Shown: piece by piece, positions 23,894-34,503 of the stretch
How positions within the stretch are numbered: the first letter of the stretch is position 1
Layout of the letters: each line of letters starts with the position of its first letter
Assembly: GCA_021234155.1 (NCBI GenBank)
Contig: JAJEKV010000013.1
Location: forward strand, 20,854,521 to 20,918,520
Source of the DNA: Isoetes taiwanensis
Taxonomy: Eukaryota > Streptophyta > Lycopodiopsida > Isoetales > Isoetaceae
Length of the DNA: 64,000 nucleotides
Reading direction: 5' to 3'
Made by a program: the position numbers and the translations under genes
Notes under the pieces: generated by a model
What the model was told of the DNA's origin: nothing
The model's input: the letters and a program-made list of their open reading frames with translations, nothing else
Database searches by the model: none

Positions 23894-24233
23894 TATACCC
23901 AAGAAATCCATGGACGGGCAAGCATCCTAAATTCAATTATGTTAGTGAGCTTTCAAGTTTGTTTGTGAAGGAAAAACAAGACTTCTTAGCTCTTTGAGAG
24001 TATGGTCCAATATAAGCGTGCAAACCATATTTCACAATTTGGCATTTAAACTTTTGCCGAGAACCAAGAAGACCGCTTGAATTTGACTAAAATGGTTGAT
24101 TCATTGGTTAAGCAAGCTCAAGTAAAGGACCATGATGCATCCAAATTATCATCATAGCTCGAGAAATAGGGCCTGCTTAACTAGAATAAGATATGAAGTT
24201 GATGGATTTTGTTGTAATCTAGTCTAATAGGGA

Positions 24234-25110
24234 ATGCAATTTGCAAATTCTGAAGCTAACAAATATAAAAAGAAAGTTTGCATGTTGGAAAATAGGCTGA
24301 AAAGATTAAATCAAACATCTGTTGCTCTTAGAGAAAGAAAGAAAAATCTGAAGCTAATATCAACATTAAAGCCCACATGTGGGGCTGTCAGAGAAAAGAA
24401 TTTTGTGCGACATGTCACATAGTGCATCGAAAGAATGGCACACGGGTTGATAGTGTGAACAGTAATGCAAAGGATACAAGTGCTAATAATGTGAACAAAA
24501 TTGTGAGAAGTTTTGCCACAAAAAAGGAGATGTTATGACAATGCTAAATGCATTTAAAAAAAATGGCTATTTGAGAAAAGGTATAATTGACTTCGAGTTT
24601 GGTAAGAAGTTGTTCTACACAGAACATGATAGGACAGAGGCAATATAAAAAAAGTTAAAGGCATGAAATGCTTTATATGACCTTAACATGCTGTTATAGA
24701 AGCATTACTTCACAGATCAATACAAAGAAGAATTTTGACTTGTTGTAAAGGCATTTACAACGGATTATATACATGCATGGGGAGAGAGTGAAGTCACACA
24801 TTACATGCATATAATTTATGCACCACGACCCTTGGTTTCTTTGAAAAATATGGAAGCCTTGCTATCAAGAATACCGCGGGGAATGGAGAAATTCCATAAG
24901 TAAGCTAAGATTGCATTCAATTAAAAGACAAACGAGGTGGTAGCAACAAATCTTCTCTTTCTAAGCTAGTTCACATGACCCAATGGTTCTATGGGAGAAT
25001 ATTAGCACATCGTGAAGAAAACATGGTGAGACGAGCTTCTCTAAATATCCTAGACGCAATGGCGTGGGAAGCTCAAACCCAACGCTTTCAAGAAAGGCGG
25101 ACAAAACATC
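24234..25110 (+). pseudogene. Unrecognised coding remnant in unit A copy 1
   Basis: A Lys-rich coiled-coil-like stretch (KKKVCMLENRLKRLN) is followed in copy 2 by a cysteine cluster of the form CxxC-x7-CxxC, with a frameshift at a poly-A run. Further on, about 24740-24900 reads DYIHAWGESEVTHYMH in an open frame. The family is unknown to me. It looks like a decayed transposon ORF. Confidence 0.4.
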
Positions 25111-25188
25111 AAATCACGACATACCGGTAGCCACAAAAATAAAAAATTAAACAAATTTACACCAAAAAATACGCAACAGCTTTAATCA

Positions 25189-26055
25189 CTAGTAAACATC
25201 TGACAAACAAGGAGAAAATATTCCAAGGGGAAGACCAAGACTCAAGGGTCGGGACGAGAAAAAAATGGAGCCAGAGCAGCAAGAAAGGGGGGAGGCGGAA
25301 CCAAAGGTGGAAAGGGGGCAATAGGGGAGCCCGTCTTTGTGGTGGGAATGGCATGTTTCAATCGTGATAGCCCAAAAAGTCACAAAAAGTGCGAATGGGT
25401 GGGCACCCGATCTGGATGAGGAAGAAAGAGATTGAGGTGTGGCGAGAGAAGGTGGAGCCAGGAGGGGGCGAAAACAGATGGACCTAGAAGCAGGAGGGCA
25501 CCGATCACGATGCATCTGCCGAGCTAGCTTCAATTTTTTAGAATCATCAGCAATTAGGGCAGGGCCTGTATGGTCATCAAAATATAAAGCGACATTATAG
25601 CCCTGGCGTCGGCAATAATCGAAACTTCATCCTCTACAAAGTGGCGGCCTTACCTTCGCCGACAATAACGGAGGATAGCGCCGGGCACTTTCGAAGAGAC
25701 AGGCAATCAATCGAGCATGGAGCTCCGGGAACACGGACTCTGCCGCACAAAGGAACTTATATTGGTGGCGTGATGACTCTCTCTCTCTTAAAGGAACCCG
25801 ACCATGATGAATGTTCGAACCTCTTGACGCAAAGACCATAATCCGCTCATGAACATAAGTGTTAGAAGTGAGTGTCGATTGAAGGCTCTGGATCTCGTGC
25901 CACCCGTGGCGAAGGGTTTGTAGTAGCCGGAGGTACCATATCCATGGATTGCGAGAGAAATGCGTAAGTCCTGCGGTCGGCAAAGAGTGGCTCAACCCCC
26001 TGGCCGGGACGCGGAAGCAAGGAAAAAAAAGGGGAAGCACTGAAGCAAAAGACAT
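25189..26055 (-). pseudogene. Gag-like ORF with zinc knuckle, unit A copy 1
   Basis: A minus-strand frame, more broken than its partner at 39583-40413. Recognisable parts are the RESSRHQYKFLCA segment, the Ser-rich RSGAHPF stretch and the remains of a CCHC-type knuckle. See the copy 2 entry for the clearer reading. Confidence 0.45.
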
Positions 26056-26549
26056 AGAGGAAACAGCCAGGGATGGACCAACCGAGTCGAGAGTGAGAAG
26101 CTACACTCGTGCATCTAACGGGGGAAAAACTAGGGTGACAAGCTCGATAGAAGCCGCAGGGGGTATGCACAATGAGACACCTCGGAGGCAATAGAAGCTG
26201 GATGGTTAGGTGCGATCCGGCGTGACCCGCTTAGCCCTCGAGCACGCAAAGAAACACGAGAGGTGCTAGGAATATCCCGACCGCCACATCGTGAGATGTC
26301 TCGAAAAAATTAGTGTCTGAATGCGGGCATAGACCAGTCGCAACCCCACAGATGAGCTTTGGCTGTGAACATCATTTCGAAGGTAGGAAACTAGGTAGAG
26401 GCGACCGTAACTAGGAGAAAAGCTCAAGGAGAATCATTAGCCAAAGAAAGGGAAAAATTGGTCATACATAGGGGAATTGAGATGAGATTGCATCCCCATC
26501 AAGGAATGGCGGTTCCATTGCTTTCGCAATAGAACCGTAGCATTACCAA

Positions 26550-26990
26550 AGATTTGGCATTGATGACAAGTTTTTATAATGTCATAGCAATTGTTGAAAA
26601 TAGTAGGCCAGTAGTATCCTGCCTTAAAATCTTCTTAGCTATGGTGTCCCCAGTAAAGTGATCCCCACAAATGCCTATGCATTTCCTTGATGATCATGGC
26701 ATCCTCCTTTTCATCCACACACCTTAACAGGACTCCATCCTGTTGACCTTGCAAGAAGACAACATTTATTAGCTTGAATTGCCTATACTTCTCCTTGAAT
26801 CTCCTTTGTTGACTTGATGTAAGACTTGAGGACAACTTCGCATGTTGTAGGACATCTCTAATGGCTGCTGCCACCCTCCATGGACCTGTTCTTCGTGAAT
26901 CTCTTTCAATTGTGCTAATGCAATGGGAGTGTCAGCAATTTCAACTTCATCCTCATGATCAAAGAATATGTAAGGTAACTAAAGACTTGG
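26550..26990 (-). pseudogene. Ty3/gypsy integrase N-terminal fragment, unit A copy 1
   Basis: The minus strand reads DGVLLRCVDEKEDAMIIKEM, then HRHLWGSLYWGHHS. A frame-shifted continuation reads GYYWPTIFNNCYDIIK and CHQCQIFG. This is the HHCC zinc-binding domain that starts gypsy integrases, with the histidines and the CxxC pair in order. No catalytic core or RT was found next to it, so it is a stranded fragment. Confidence 0.7.
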
Positions 26991-29900
26991 ATTCCTAATT
27001 TGATGAATATAGTCACATTCGTTGCAATAAATGTTCTAAACATGCAAGTTCAATTACAAATTCCAGCCATTTTTTCATGTATACAATATCGGCGTTGAAT
27101 GTTCTAACAACAAATATGAACAAGCTGTTAGCACGAAGTTAGGAGCATAATTCATGTTTTTAGATGCTAAACAATGTTAGCAGATTTTAGGATGTTTTCC
27201 AACTGCTACACAACGTTTATGTGGAGCCTATATGCCTTTGATACTATATTACTAAATGGTGTTGCCGTTATCGCATCTTTTAGAATTTTCATCTATTGTT
27301 AAATGGTCAATACTTAAATGGCAGCGTGGAACTGCTACAACTTATGAACCTTAAAAGCATAGTAGTATGGTTGTAGAGTTGAATAGTATGATTGTAGAGT
27401 CTACAGAGCATGTAAATTGTCCTCCATAGCCTTATATGTTAAGATGTTTGGATAAAAATGTTTTTTTGTTCTTGATGCAAGATGCAAGAAGTCTAACCTT
27501 TGTAGAAAGATGACTCGAACTATCCAAAACATTTGTTCATGACTTTAACATTAATCTATTATGCTATCTTCTAAATAGAAGTGCAACTCAAAGCCAATTT
27601 GGCAGGATTCATATATTCCACATTGCATTGCATGGAAATCACTAAATTGTATGCTCTACATGCTTCTCTTTGCCCATTGATTAGAATGCTATGTCTTTCA
27701 AATCCCTAAGAAAACCAATTATGGTATAGGTAATCCTTGGGTGAAGATTTTGCGTTGTATAATGTGGCATTAAGCAAAAATAAGAAGCATAATTGTAAAA
27801 GACTAAATTTAAAACATTCCCCCCCAAGCAAAAATACCCCTTTCTAAGTGAAAATAAGAAATAAAAATTTAACATGACTAAGGGCAATCTCCTATGACGA
27901 AGTTATTGTCTTTTATTATGTTGTTATGTAGTCAAATGAATCTCCTTCAAGCCATGTCCTTCCTTATAGATATGTGATCCCCCTTTCATTTCTTGGCACA
28001 AAAATGATGAAGGTAACAGGGCATTTCTAAGAAGAGGGCAAAAAGATACACATACATGGGTCACATACAAGAAAACTGTAGGTCCACATACAATGAAGGA
28101 AATCGTTGGATCTTTAATTATGTTGCATGGGTCCAAATCATGGAGAAAATAGAGTGGTTGAATTTTCAATAGTTGCAATTGTTTGATCTTCCAATAGTTG
28201 TAAATGTTTGGCAACACTTCAAGAACTAGAAAGGACATCTATTTCATCTCCAAATCCCCTGAATTATCTAGGAGAAGACATATGCTCATCTATGCACAAG
28301 AGTATACAAAACAAGGAAACGTTATCTCCACATATCCAACACAACAACAGTACACACATAAACACCTATCAACCATGTCCATATGCTACATATCCAACAT
28401 AACAACAATACACACATAAACAATGCACATATGCACGCATATAGAACGAACATCCAACTTGGACAATAACTTAAAAGGAGCATGATTGACAACCCTACAT
28501 ATGTTCCTAAATCCTACATCTTATTTATGGAATTCTACAATAGAGTTGTCTTTACGCCCGCCAATGGCAGGCACCATAACTCGTTATAAATAACAAGGTG
28601 CCAAAGCACTATGGATTGTCCCAATGCCATTTTTGCTTTGTGTGTTTAGGAGATGATGAATATCGCTTTTCGGTTGTGTCCTCTAATACACCATTAACAT
28701 GTACTATTTGTAGTTTTGTGCCGATGATGCCATTACTCAAACCATTACTCATGGCTTGCAGAATAATTTGTTTATCTCTTACTAAATCCACCATTACATG
28801 TTTCCATATTGCTACATATTAATTGCGACAACTTTATACAGCTTGCACAATCATTTGTTTCCTCTTAACAAATCCATCACTACATGTTTCTATATTTCTT
28901 CATATTATTGCATGCATGACATAAGCTGTAGGCAGCACACACATCACTAGGCATGTATATTCTATTTAAAGGCCCTTTTGGATTTGCCCAGGTTCGATTC
29001 GTGGAGGGTCTTCAACCATTTTGTAATTTGCAAGACATGATTTTCTCTAATATCCATATCATATAGGTGTCTCTAGACATCAAGAGCTATTGGATTGGCA
29101 TACTCATGTTATATTTCAATTTGAAATGTAGATAGCGATCCTCATTTATAGGGTATACCCTCACAAGTTGGGGCACACCGTATAACAAGATTGGCAAAAT
29201 ACTATAAGGTTTGAACCAAATGTACTTCATAGTGTTAATACAATGGAAGAGGAAAAAAAAGAGGTTCTTGCTGCCCTATATCATCCCTCGTATGAATATC
29301 TACCCAAAAAGGGGGTTTCAAGGGAATTTAATTAAAACATAAAGAGTAATGGTTTGTGTTATTATGAAAAAAAAAAAATTGCCATGTGGCAAACTAAAAT
29401 AGTTGCAAACTGAAGTAGTTGCAGCAAGACCGTACATGTGACATGGTCTTCTAAAATACAAGAGCATATGCAAAGAATATATTACCTTATTACTTCCTTC
29501 CAAAAGTTTACCTGATGCTTTATATGTTTTTGACGAAGTACAATCTATGCTTGTAGAAATCTAAACAAGTTCAATCTTTTTTCCATATGCTCTATAGATG
29601 CATTCCAAAAAGTTCTCAAAATTCCAACGAGAATAAAATGATGTAATACATCATAATATAGAGAGGACTATTATTTGATATGTGCATTCACCAAAATCAC
29701 CAACGTTGAATAGGCGCTATGCTTACCATTCCTAAATTTATTTATTTATTTATTTATTTATTTTTTTTGAAGGAAAGAAATTTTTGTATTATGAGATAGG
29801 AAGAATTACAACATATGGCCCCTCATGGACCCGGATAGAGATTAAGCACATGGATCCCATATGGATCAAATTTCATATCCACATCTTCAAGACTAATATG

Positions 29901-31427
29901 CATTTTTCAACCTCTTCTCCTATCCAACTAGTACTACATGATCAGAACCAATCTTTCCAACTACCAGAGTACTGGGGAGCAAAGTACAAACTTTCCTTAA
30001 AAGCTGCAAATAAGTCTTGATAGCACCATAAAAACCTTTTGCAAATGTGAGAAGAATAGAGAAAAAAATAAAAAGAGTAAGATGAAGCGACTGTCCATTT
30101 GCTCAAAAAGCCGCATATGCTTCAACACTTGATCCAAACTTGGAGTTTCATCAACCTTTAAAAGCGCACGGATGTATGATACCATAAGAAATCTTTGCAT
30201 TGTCGGGGATATGAAACGATTAACTTGTAATTGGCTAGACACAAAGCCCGACCATCAAACTTCTTCTCTCCAAAGTACGGCTCAAGATATGCAAGCATCA
30301 TCCACGCTCATAAATTCCCTAGCTCGACATCTCTTGCGGTCCATGTATAAGCAATGAACACCGTAATTTTTTAGATCAAGGCACTCTATTCTTTTTCAAA
30401 ACTTCTACTCCAAACCTTTCTGCTAGAAAGAAAGAACAAGAGGAAGGGGAAAAAGCCAATAACTCAGAGGATTCGTTATTTGATGAGGCAGCCAAGAAAA
30501 CATACAACTAAATTGCTCTCCTCACATTCTAGCTTAAAATCTGAATTGCACCCTTTCGGTGCTTCTTGCTCAAACAAGAAAACTTACTTGGCGAGAAAAG
30601 AACTGAAAGTTAGTGGCAAGCGGGATGAAATGAAAGGACCGCCTTGAAGCAATCCTGGTTGAAGATATCAAACCACCTTTGAAGGAACGAAATCAAATGA
30701 GAAAGCTGTGCAAAACCCCTCTAGCATCAATTGGGCCTCTGATCTTCAAGAAGATTGGAGCAGTGCCATAAAGAAGAGGGAGAAGGGCGACCTTCTCTCT
30801 CTGCTGCCGCCCTAGTTCCATGCGCCAAGAAACGTGCCAAGAAGCATTCTCCAGATCCTCATTCCTAAAATTGAACCCACCAAGTTGGAACTTACAGTAG
30901 CATGCATTGACGTAAAAGTGGTTAGGATCTCGGACTTGGTTTTTTTGCACTTAAATTGCATGTTAGTTTTTTTGCTCCTTGTTGATTGCATTTGGTATTA
31001 TGGCCGTCTGTAGCAAATCCATATCTTCATCTGAAGCCACAAGCGCATATTATTAGGGTTGAAGGAATTTAGCGCAACCAAGCAACAAACATCTCATATT
31101 TCCATTAAAGGATACCAAAACAAATTCGAGACAACAAAGAGATCAAACGCTTGTAATCCTTCTTAAAATGCTTCTTAACTTCTCAAATTTCTACAATTAT
31201 TGATGGTAATTCGAATCTAGCCCTTAGTTGTGGCGGCATTGATCTGATAAGAAGCAAAAATGCCTCTTTAAATGTCTAATGATTGTTCACAAGCATGCCA
31301 TATTATGCTCATGGCGATGGAAGTTGCAAGCACACCAAAAGAATTTCATATCACGAAATATGTGACACTAGAGAATCGTCGTCCTTTGAGGATCCATGGT
31401 GCATCTGAGATATCATGGGGTACACAC
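26991..31427. other. Unrecognised part of unit A copy 1
   Basis: 4.4 kb of AT-rich DNA, matched by 41381-45830. It includes a (TTTA)n run at about 29737-29768. It also includes a tRNA B-box-like GGTTCGATTC at 28991 without the rest of a tRNA. Open frames under 110 codons on both strands lack recognisable domains. Confidence 0.5.
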
Positions 31428-32538
31428 CTTTCTCGCTTGTCCATAATATAGAATTGGCCTTGCCTTTCAAATGTGTGGTATCGAACTACGATTTTTTGCC
31501 AATACCTAGGCAAGCTTGAGTTCCATTGCCTTAAACCATACTAAACCAATCATTGCATTGCTATGAAAATTTTGAAACTATGATAAGTAGGCATAACGTA
31601 TTACCCAAAGATGTAATAATGACACATATAAATGCAAGGCTTTGCAAACAATAGAGGAGGTTTAGAATAGATCCTAGAATCATCATGTATTTCAAGATTA
31701 TCAAGGCAAACATATTTCCTATTGAAGCAAACAATAAAGAAGATTTGTGCTTCTACAGTTTATCTGTATTCTAAAACTAGTGACCACTTATGCGTAATAA
31801 ACAGAAGTATGCTTTTAGCTAGTAGGCATGGAAGGTGGCATTGGGATGCACTATTGTATTATATGACATGATTATTATGGTCTCAAAGTAGTGTAGGATG
31901 ATTCCCTTGGATCATCATTGCACCCGTATCAACAAATTTGTTATGCATTTATAAACTAATTCCAAAGGAAAACCCTGAATTAGGCGCGGTATTAATTAGG
32001 CGCGGTATTACAGAATAATTCAAATAAGCCTTTTCATCTTCCTTGCTGAATTTTCAAGACTATAATTTGGTTGGGGATCGTAATATTTCTCTCTTACAAA
32101 ATGGTGGGAGGGACTTCCAGAGGAATCTTTCCAAACCTGGTGAGTAAGGAGGACCTGGAAGCATTAAGAAAAGTAAGGGCTCTAGTCTACAAGACTTGTT
32201 TCAATCTGGAAAGCTGGCAGATACAATAGGAATTAGCTAACTTAGCCCTGTGGTACATACAATATTTATTTGAAAACATGCATGTGTATTCTGCAATGCT
32301 GCATATTTTTGTTCTTCGTATTGGTAAGTCATCATTTTCAAAATTCAAGACATTATCCAGAAAATTGGATTGTTTGTGGATATGGATCATGCAGATTAGC
32401 ATATTGCAAACCTGCAAAGTGCTGGATAGGTGCTTTAAGTTTTCTAAAGCTTTACAATAATGGGTGCAGTCATTTCCATTTAGGTTACAGGCACAGGACT
32501 CCTGTGAATCCAAATTGCAACAAAAGCTTATCATGTTA
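31428..32538. other. Spacer between unit A copy 1 and the chromovirus
   Basis: Not repeated elsewhere in the window. An open stretch from the ATG at 32101 (MVGGTSRGIFPNL) looks exon-like but is short, with no recognised family. Otherwise nothing is seen. Confidence 0.4.
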
Positions 32539-33003
32539 TGAACATTATGGGTCATGAGGGGGGCACTTCAAATAAATCCTTAGGTAAGCAAATAAAACCC
32601 TTAATATTGTGACGAGCTGGCAGCATCCCATTGGATGGGTCAACCAAAAGCCATCGAAGCATGGCTATGGCCTTGGAGGCCAAGCGGACCGCCCTTCTTG
32701 CATTCGATTCAGGTCCTTGAGGGACCTAGAAGCAGGAGATGAGTCGAATCTTCATTTTCGGCTGTTGGCTTTCCATCAAGCCATTCCATTGCCCATTTGG
32801 GGCCTTATAAAAATGTCATATTTGGAGGCGAGAGGGGCACGCGGTTTTGCAGCAGGAAGCTAGGCTGAATCATTCTTCGATTACTTGCATCATCTTGAGT
32901 CTTAGGAAGGCTCTCAACAATGGGGAAATCAGGGATTAGATGGTAGAGGGGAAGGTGTAGATTGATGCGCCTTGTGGCATCCTTGAAGCCAAGATCCATT
33001 TCA
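32539..33003 (+). repeat. 5' LTR of the chromovirus, internally deleted
   Basis: It begins TGAACATTATGGGTC and ends ATCCATTTCA. About 65 bp match the start, and 32605-33003 match the last 400 bp, of the long LTR at 46087-47514; about 940 bp between them are missing. A TATA-type promoter box (TTATAAAAA) is at about 32805-32813. Confidence 0.8.
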
Positions 33004-33020
33004 TTGGTATCGAGCACGAG
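33004..33020 (+). promoter_or_regulatory. Primer-binding site of the chromovirus
   Basis: One base after the LTR end the sequence reads TGGTATCGAGCACGAG, close to the complement of the initiator Met tRNA 3' end used by most plant LTR elements. Confidence 0.8.
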
Positions 33021-33064
33021 TTTGGGGCTGATATGGAGAGGGAAATCATGGCGAAGATCCCTTC

Positions 33065-34503
33065 ATGGGCCTGGCTTCCCTTATCCCAGAAGAAGGAGAA
33101 GACCTTCTTGATGATCTTGCTCCTCCGGAAGAAGAAGTGAGGGAATTAGATGAGCTCACCTCCAAATTCCGTCAGGAAGGATTAGATAATCAGCAAGTGC
33201 ATGATCAAGAAGAAGAACTTGCGACCCGAGATTCCCCATTCACCTTTGGAAAGGTTAGAAGATCCACGATCCCTTATTGGATTATGCCAAAGCAAGAATC
33301 CGTGAATTGATGGGGCAGGTTGCAGAAACAAAAATTGAGCAAGCACATACTAATCAATTGCTCAAGAGTTTGCAACTCCAATTAACCAAGCAAGCTAATG
33401 ATGCAGCAGAAAGAGAGAAGAAGTTGTTTGATACCATAGCCCAATTATTGGCAAGGGGCCTAGGGGGCACCAATGCCAATGGGGGACCTAACCAGGCTCA
33501 GGGAGCCCGAGTTAACCAGGCTCAGAGAGCCCCAGGAAAGGTCTTAACCCAAGCAAACCCCTCTCGTGTAAACCCAGTTGTTGTTGAAAATCAAACTAGC
33601 CAAGCTCAAGGAGCTGGAGCTAGAACAATGGATGGAAATCCCACTTAGGGAGTAGAAGTTCTGGCAGCCTTGTCTTTTGAGGAGGTTAAGGGGCTAGAAA
33701 AAAGAGATCATCCTGAATTTTGTGGCACAGAGTCAGCAGAACAAGCCATTCAATGGCTTAACTGGTTGGAAACCTATTTTCGAGCCACTAAGAAGGAGAT
33801 GCAGCCAGAGTGTTGCATGCTGCTCTCCACTTGCGAGGGGTTGCTGCTTCTTGGTGGGGGATCCTCATGGGGAGAGGAGTAGAGATAAATAGTTGGGCAG
33901 ACTTTTGCAAATTCTTTAAGCAAGAATACCCCTCACCATGATGAACATCATCTTACCGATCGGCTTAAAAGCATCGGACAAGCGGGCACCTTAAAGCAAT
34001 ACATCAACACTTTAAGAGGTGTATTTGCAAGGATCAAGGAAATGCCAGCACGGATGCAAGTAAGTTATTTTGAAGATGGGCTTAAAGATTGTAGCCTTAG
34101 GGCACATATCAGGCAGGTAAATCCAGGAGATTTTGAGTCTGCAGTGTCCCTAATACGCACATTAGCGAGCTCTCCAAGAGAAGAAGGGGAGGAAGAGAAC
34201 AAGAAGGTCGCCGCTTCCAAGAATGGAAGCAAAGAAAACTTGAAAAACAAGCAAGGAGGGTCAAATAAAAGGGCTAGAGTAGCCCAAGTTAACCCTCAAA
34301 CAATGACAAAGGCAAAGGGATGCCTCTTGGGGAAGAAGTCCACTAAGCCATTTGTTTGTTACAATTGCTGTGCAAAGGGGCATATGGCCAGGGATTGCCC
34401 AAAACCCCATAAGGACAAGAAGGCGATGGCCGCTACAACCAAGCAAGTTGAAGGGGGAACCAAACAACTCTCTGCCATAGCTCGGGGAGAGCCAAGTTGG
34501 TAA
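33065..34503 (+). pseudogene. Gag of the chromovirus
   Basis: Broken into at least four frames. An acidic N-terminus (EEGEDLLDDLAPPEEE) leads to a coiled-coil and Asn/Gln-rich linker (33277-33648). The capsid-like core follows (EQAIQWLNWLETYF near 33740), with an in-frame stop at about 33880. A basic linker and one CCHC zinc knuckle, CYNCCAKGHMARDC at about 34358-34400, close it. Gag packages the element RNA in virus-like particles. Confidence 0.85.

Larger units (their letters stand above)
23894..31427. repeat. Unit A copy 1, 7.5-kb mosaic repeat
   Basis: This block aligns end to end with 38316-45830 in the same orientation, starting at TCCATGG and ending at GGGGTACACAC. Differences are small indels and substitutions, largely at CTG/CAG and CG sites. 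It contains a plus-strand coding remnant (about 24234-25110), a minus-strand gag-like frame (25189-26055), a minus-strand integrase fragment (about 26550-26990) and 4.4 kb of unrecognised AT-rich DNA. The flanks of the two copies are unrelated. I found no terminal repeats at its ends. Confidence 0.9.

Noticed and set aside
28985-29005. tRNA gene or SINE suggested by GGTTCGATTC
   Set aside because: Only a B-box-like motif; no acceptor stem, A box or cloverleaf around it in either copy.
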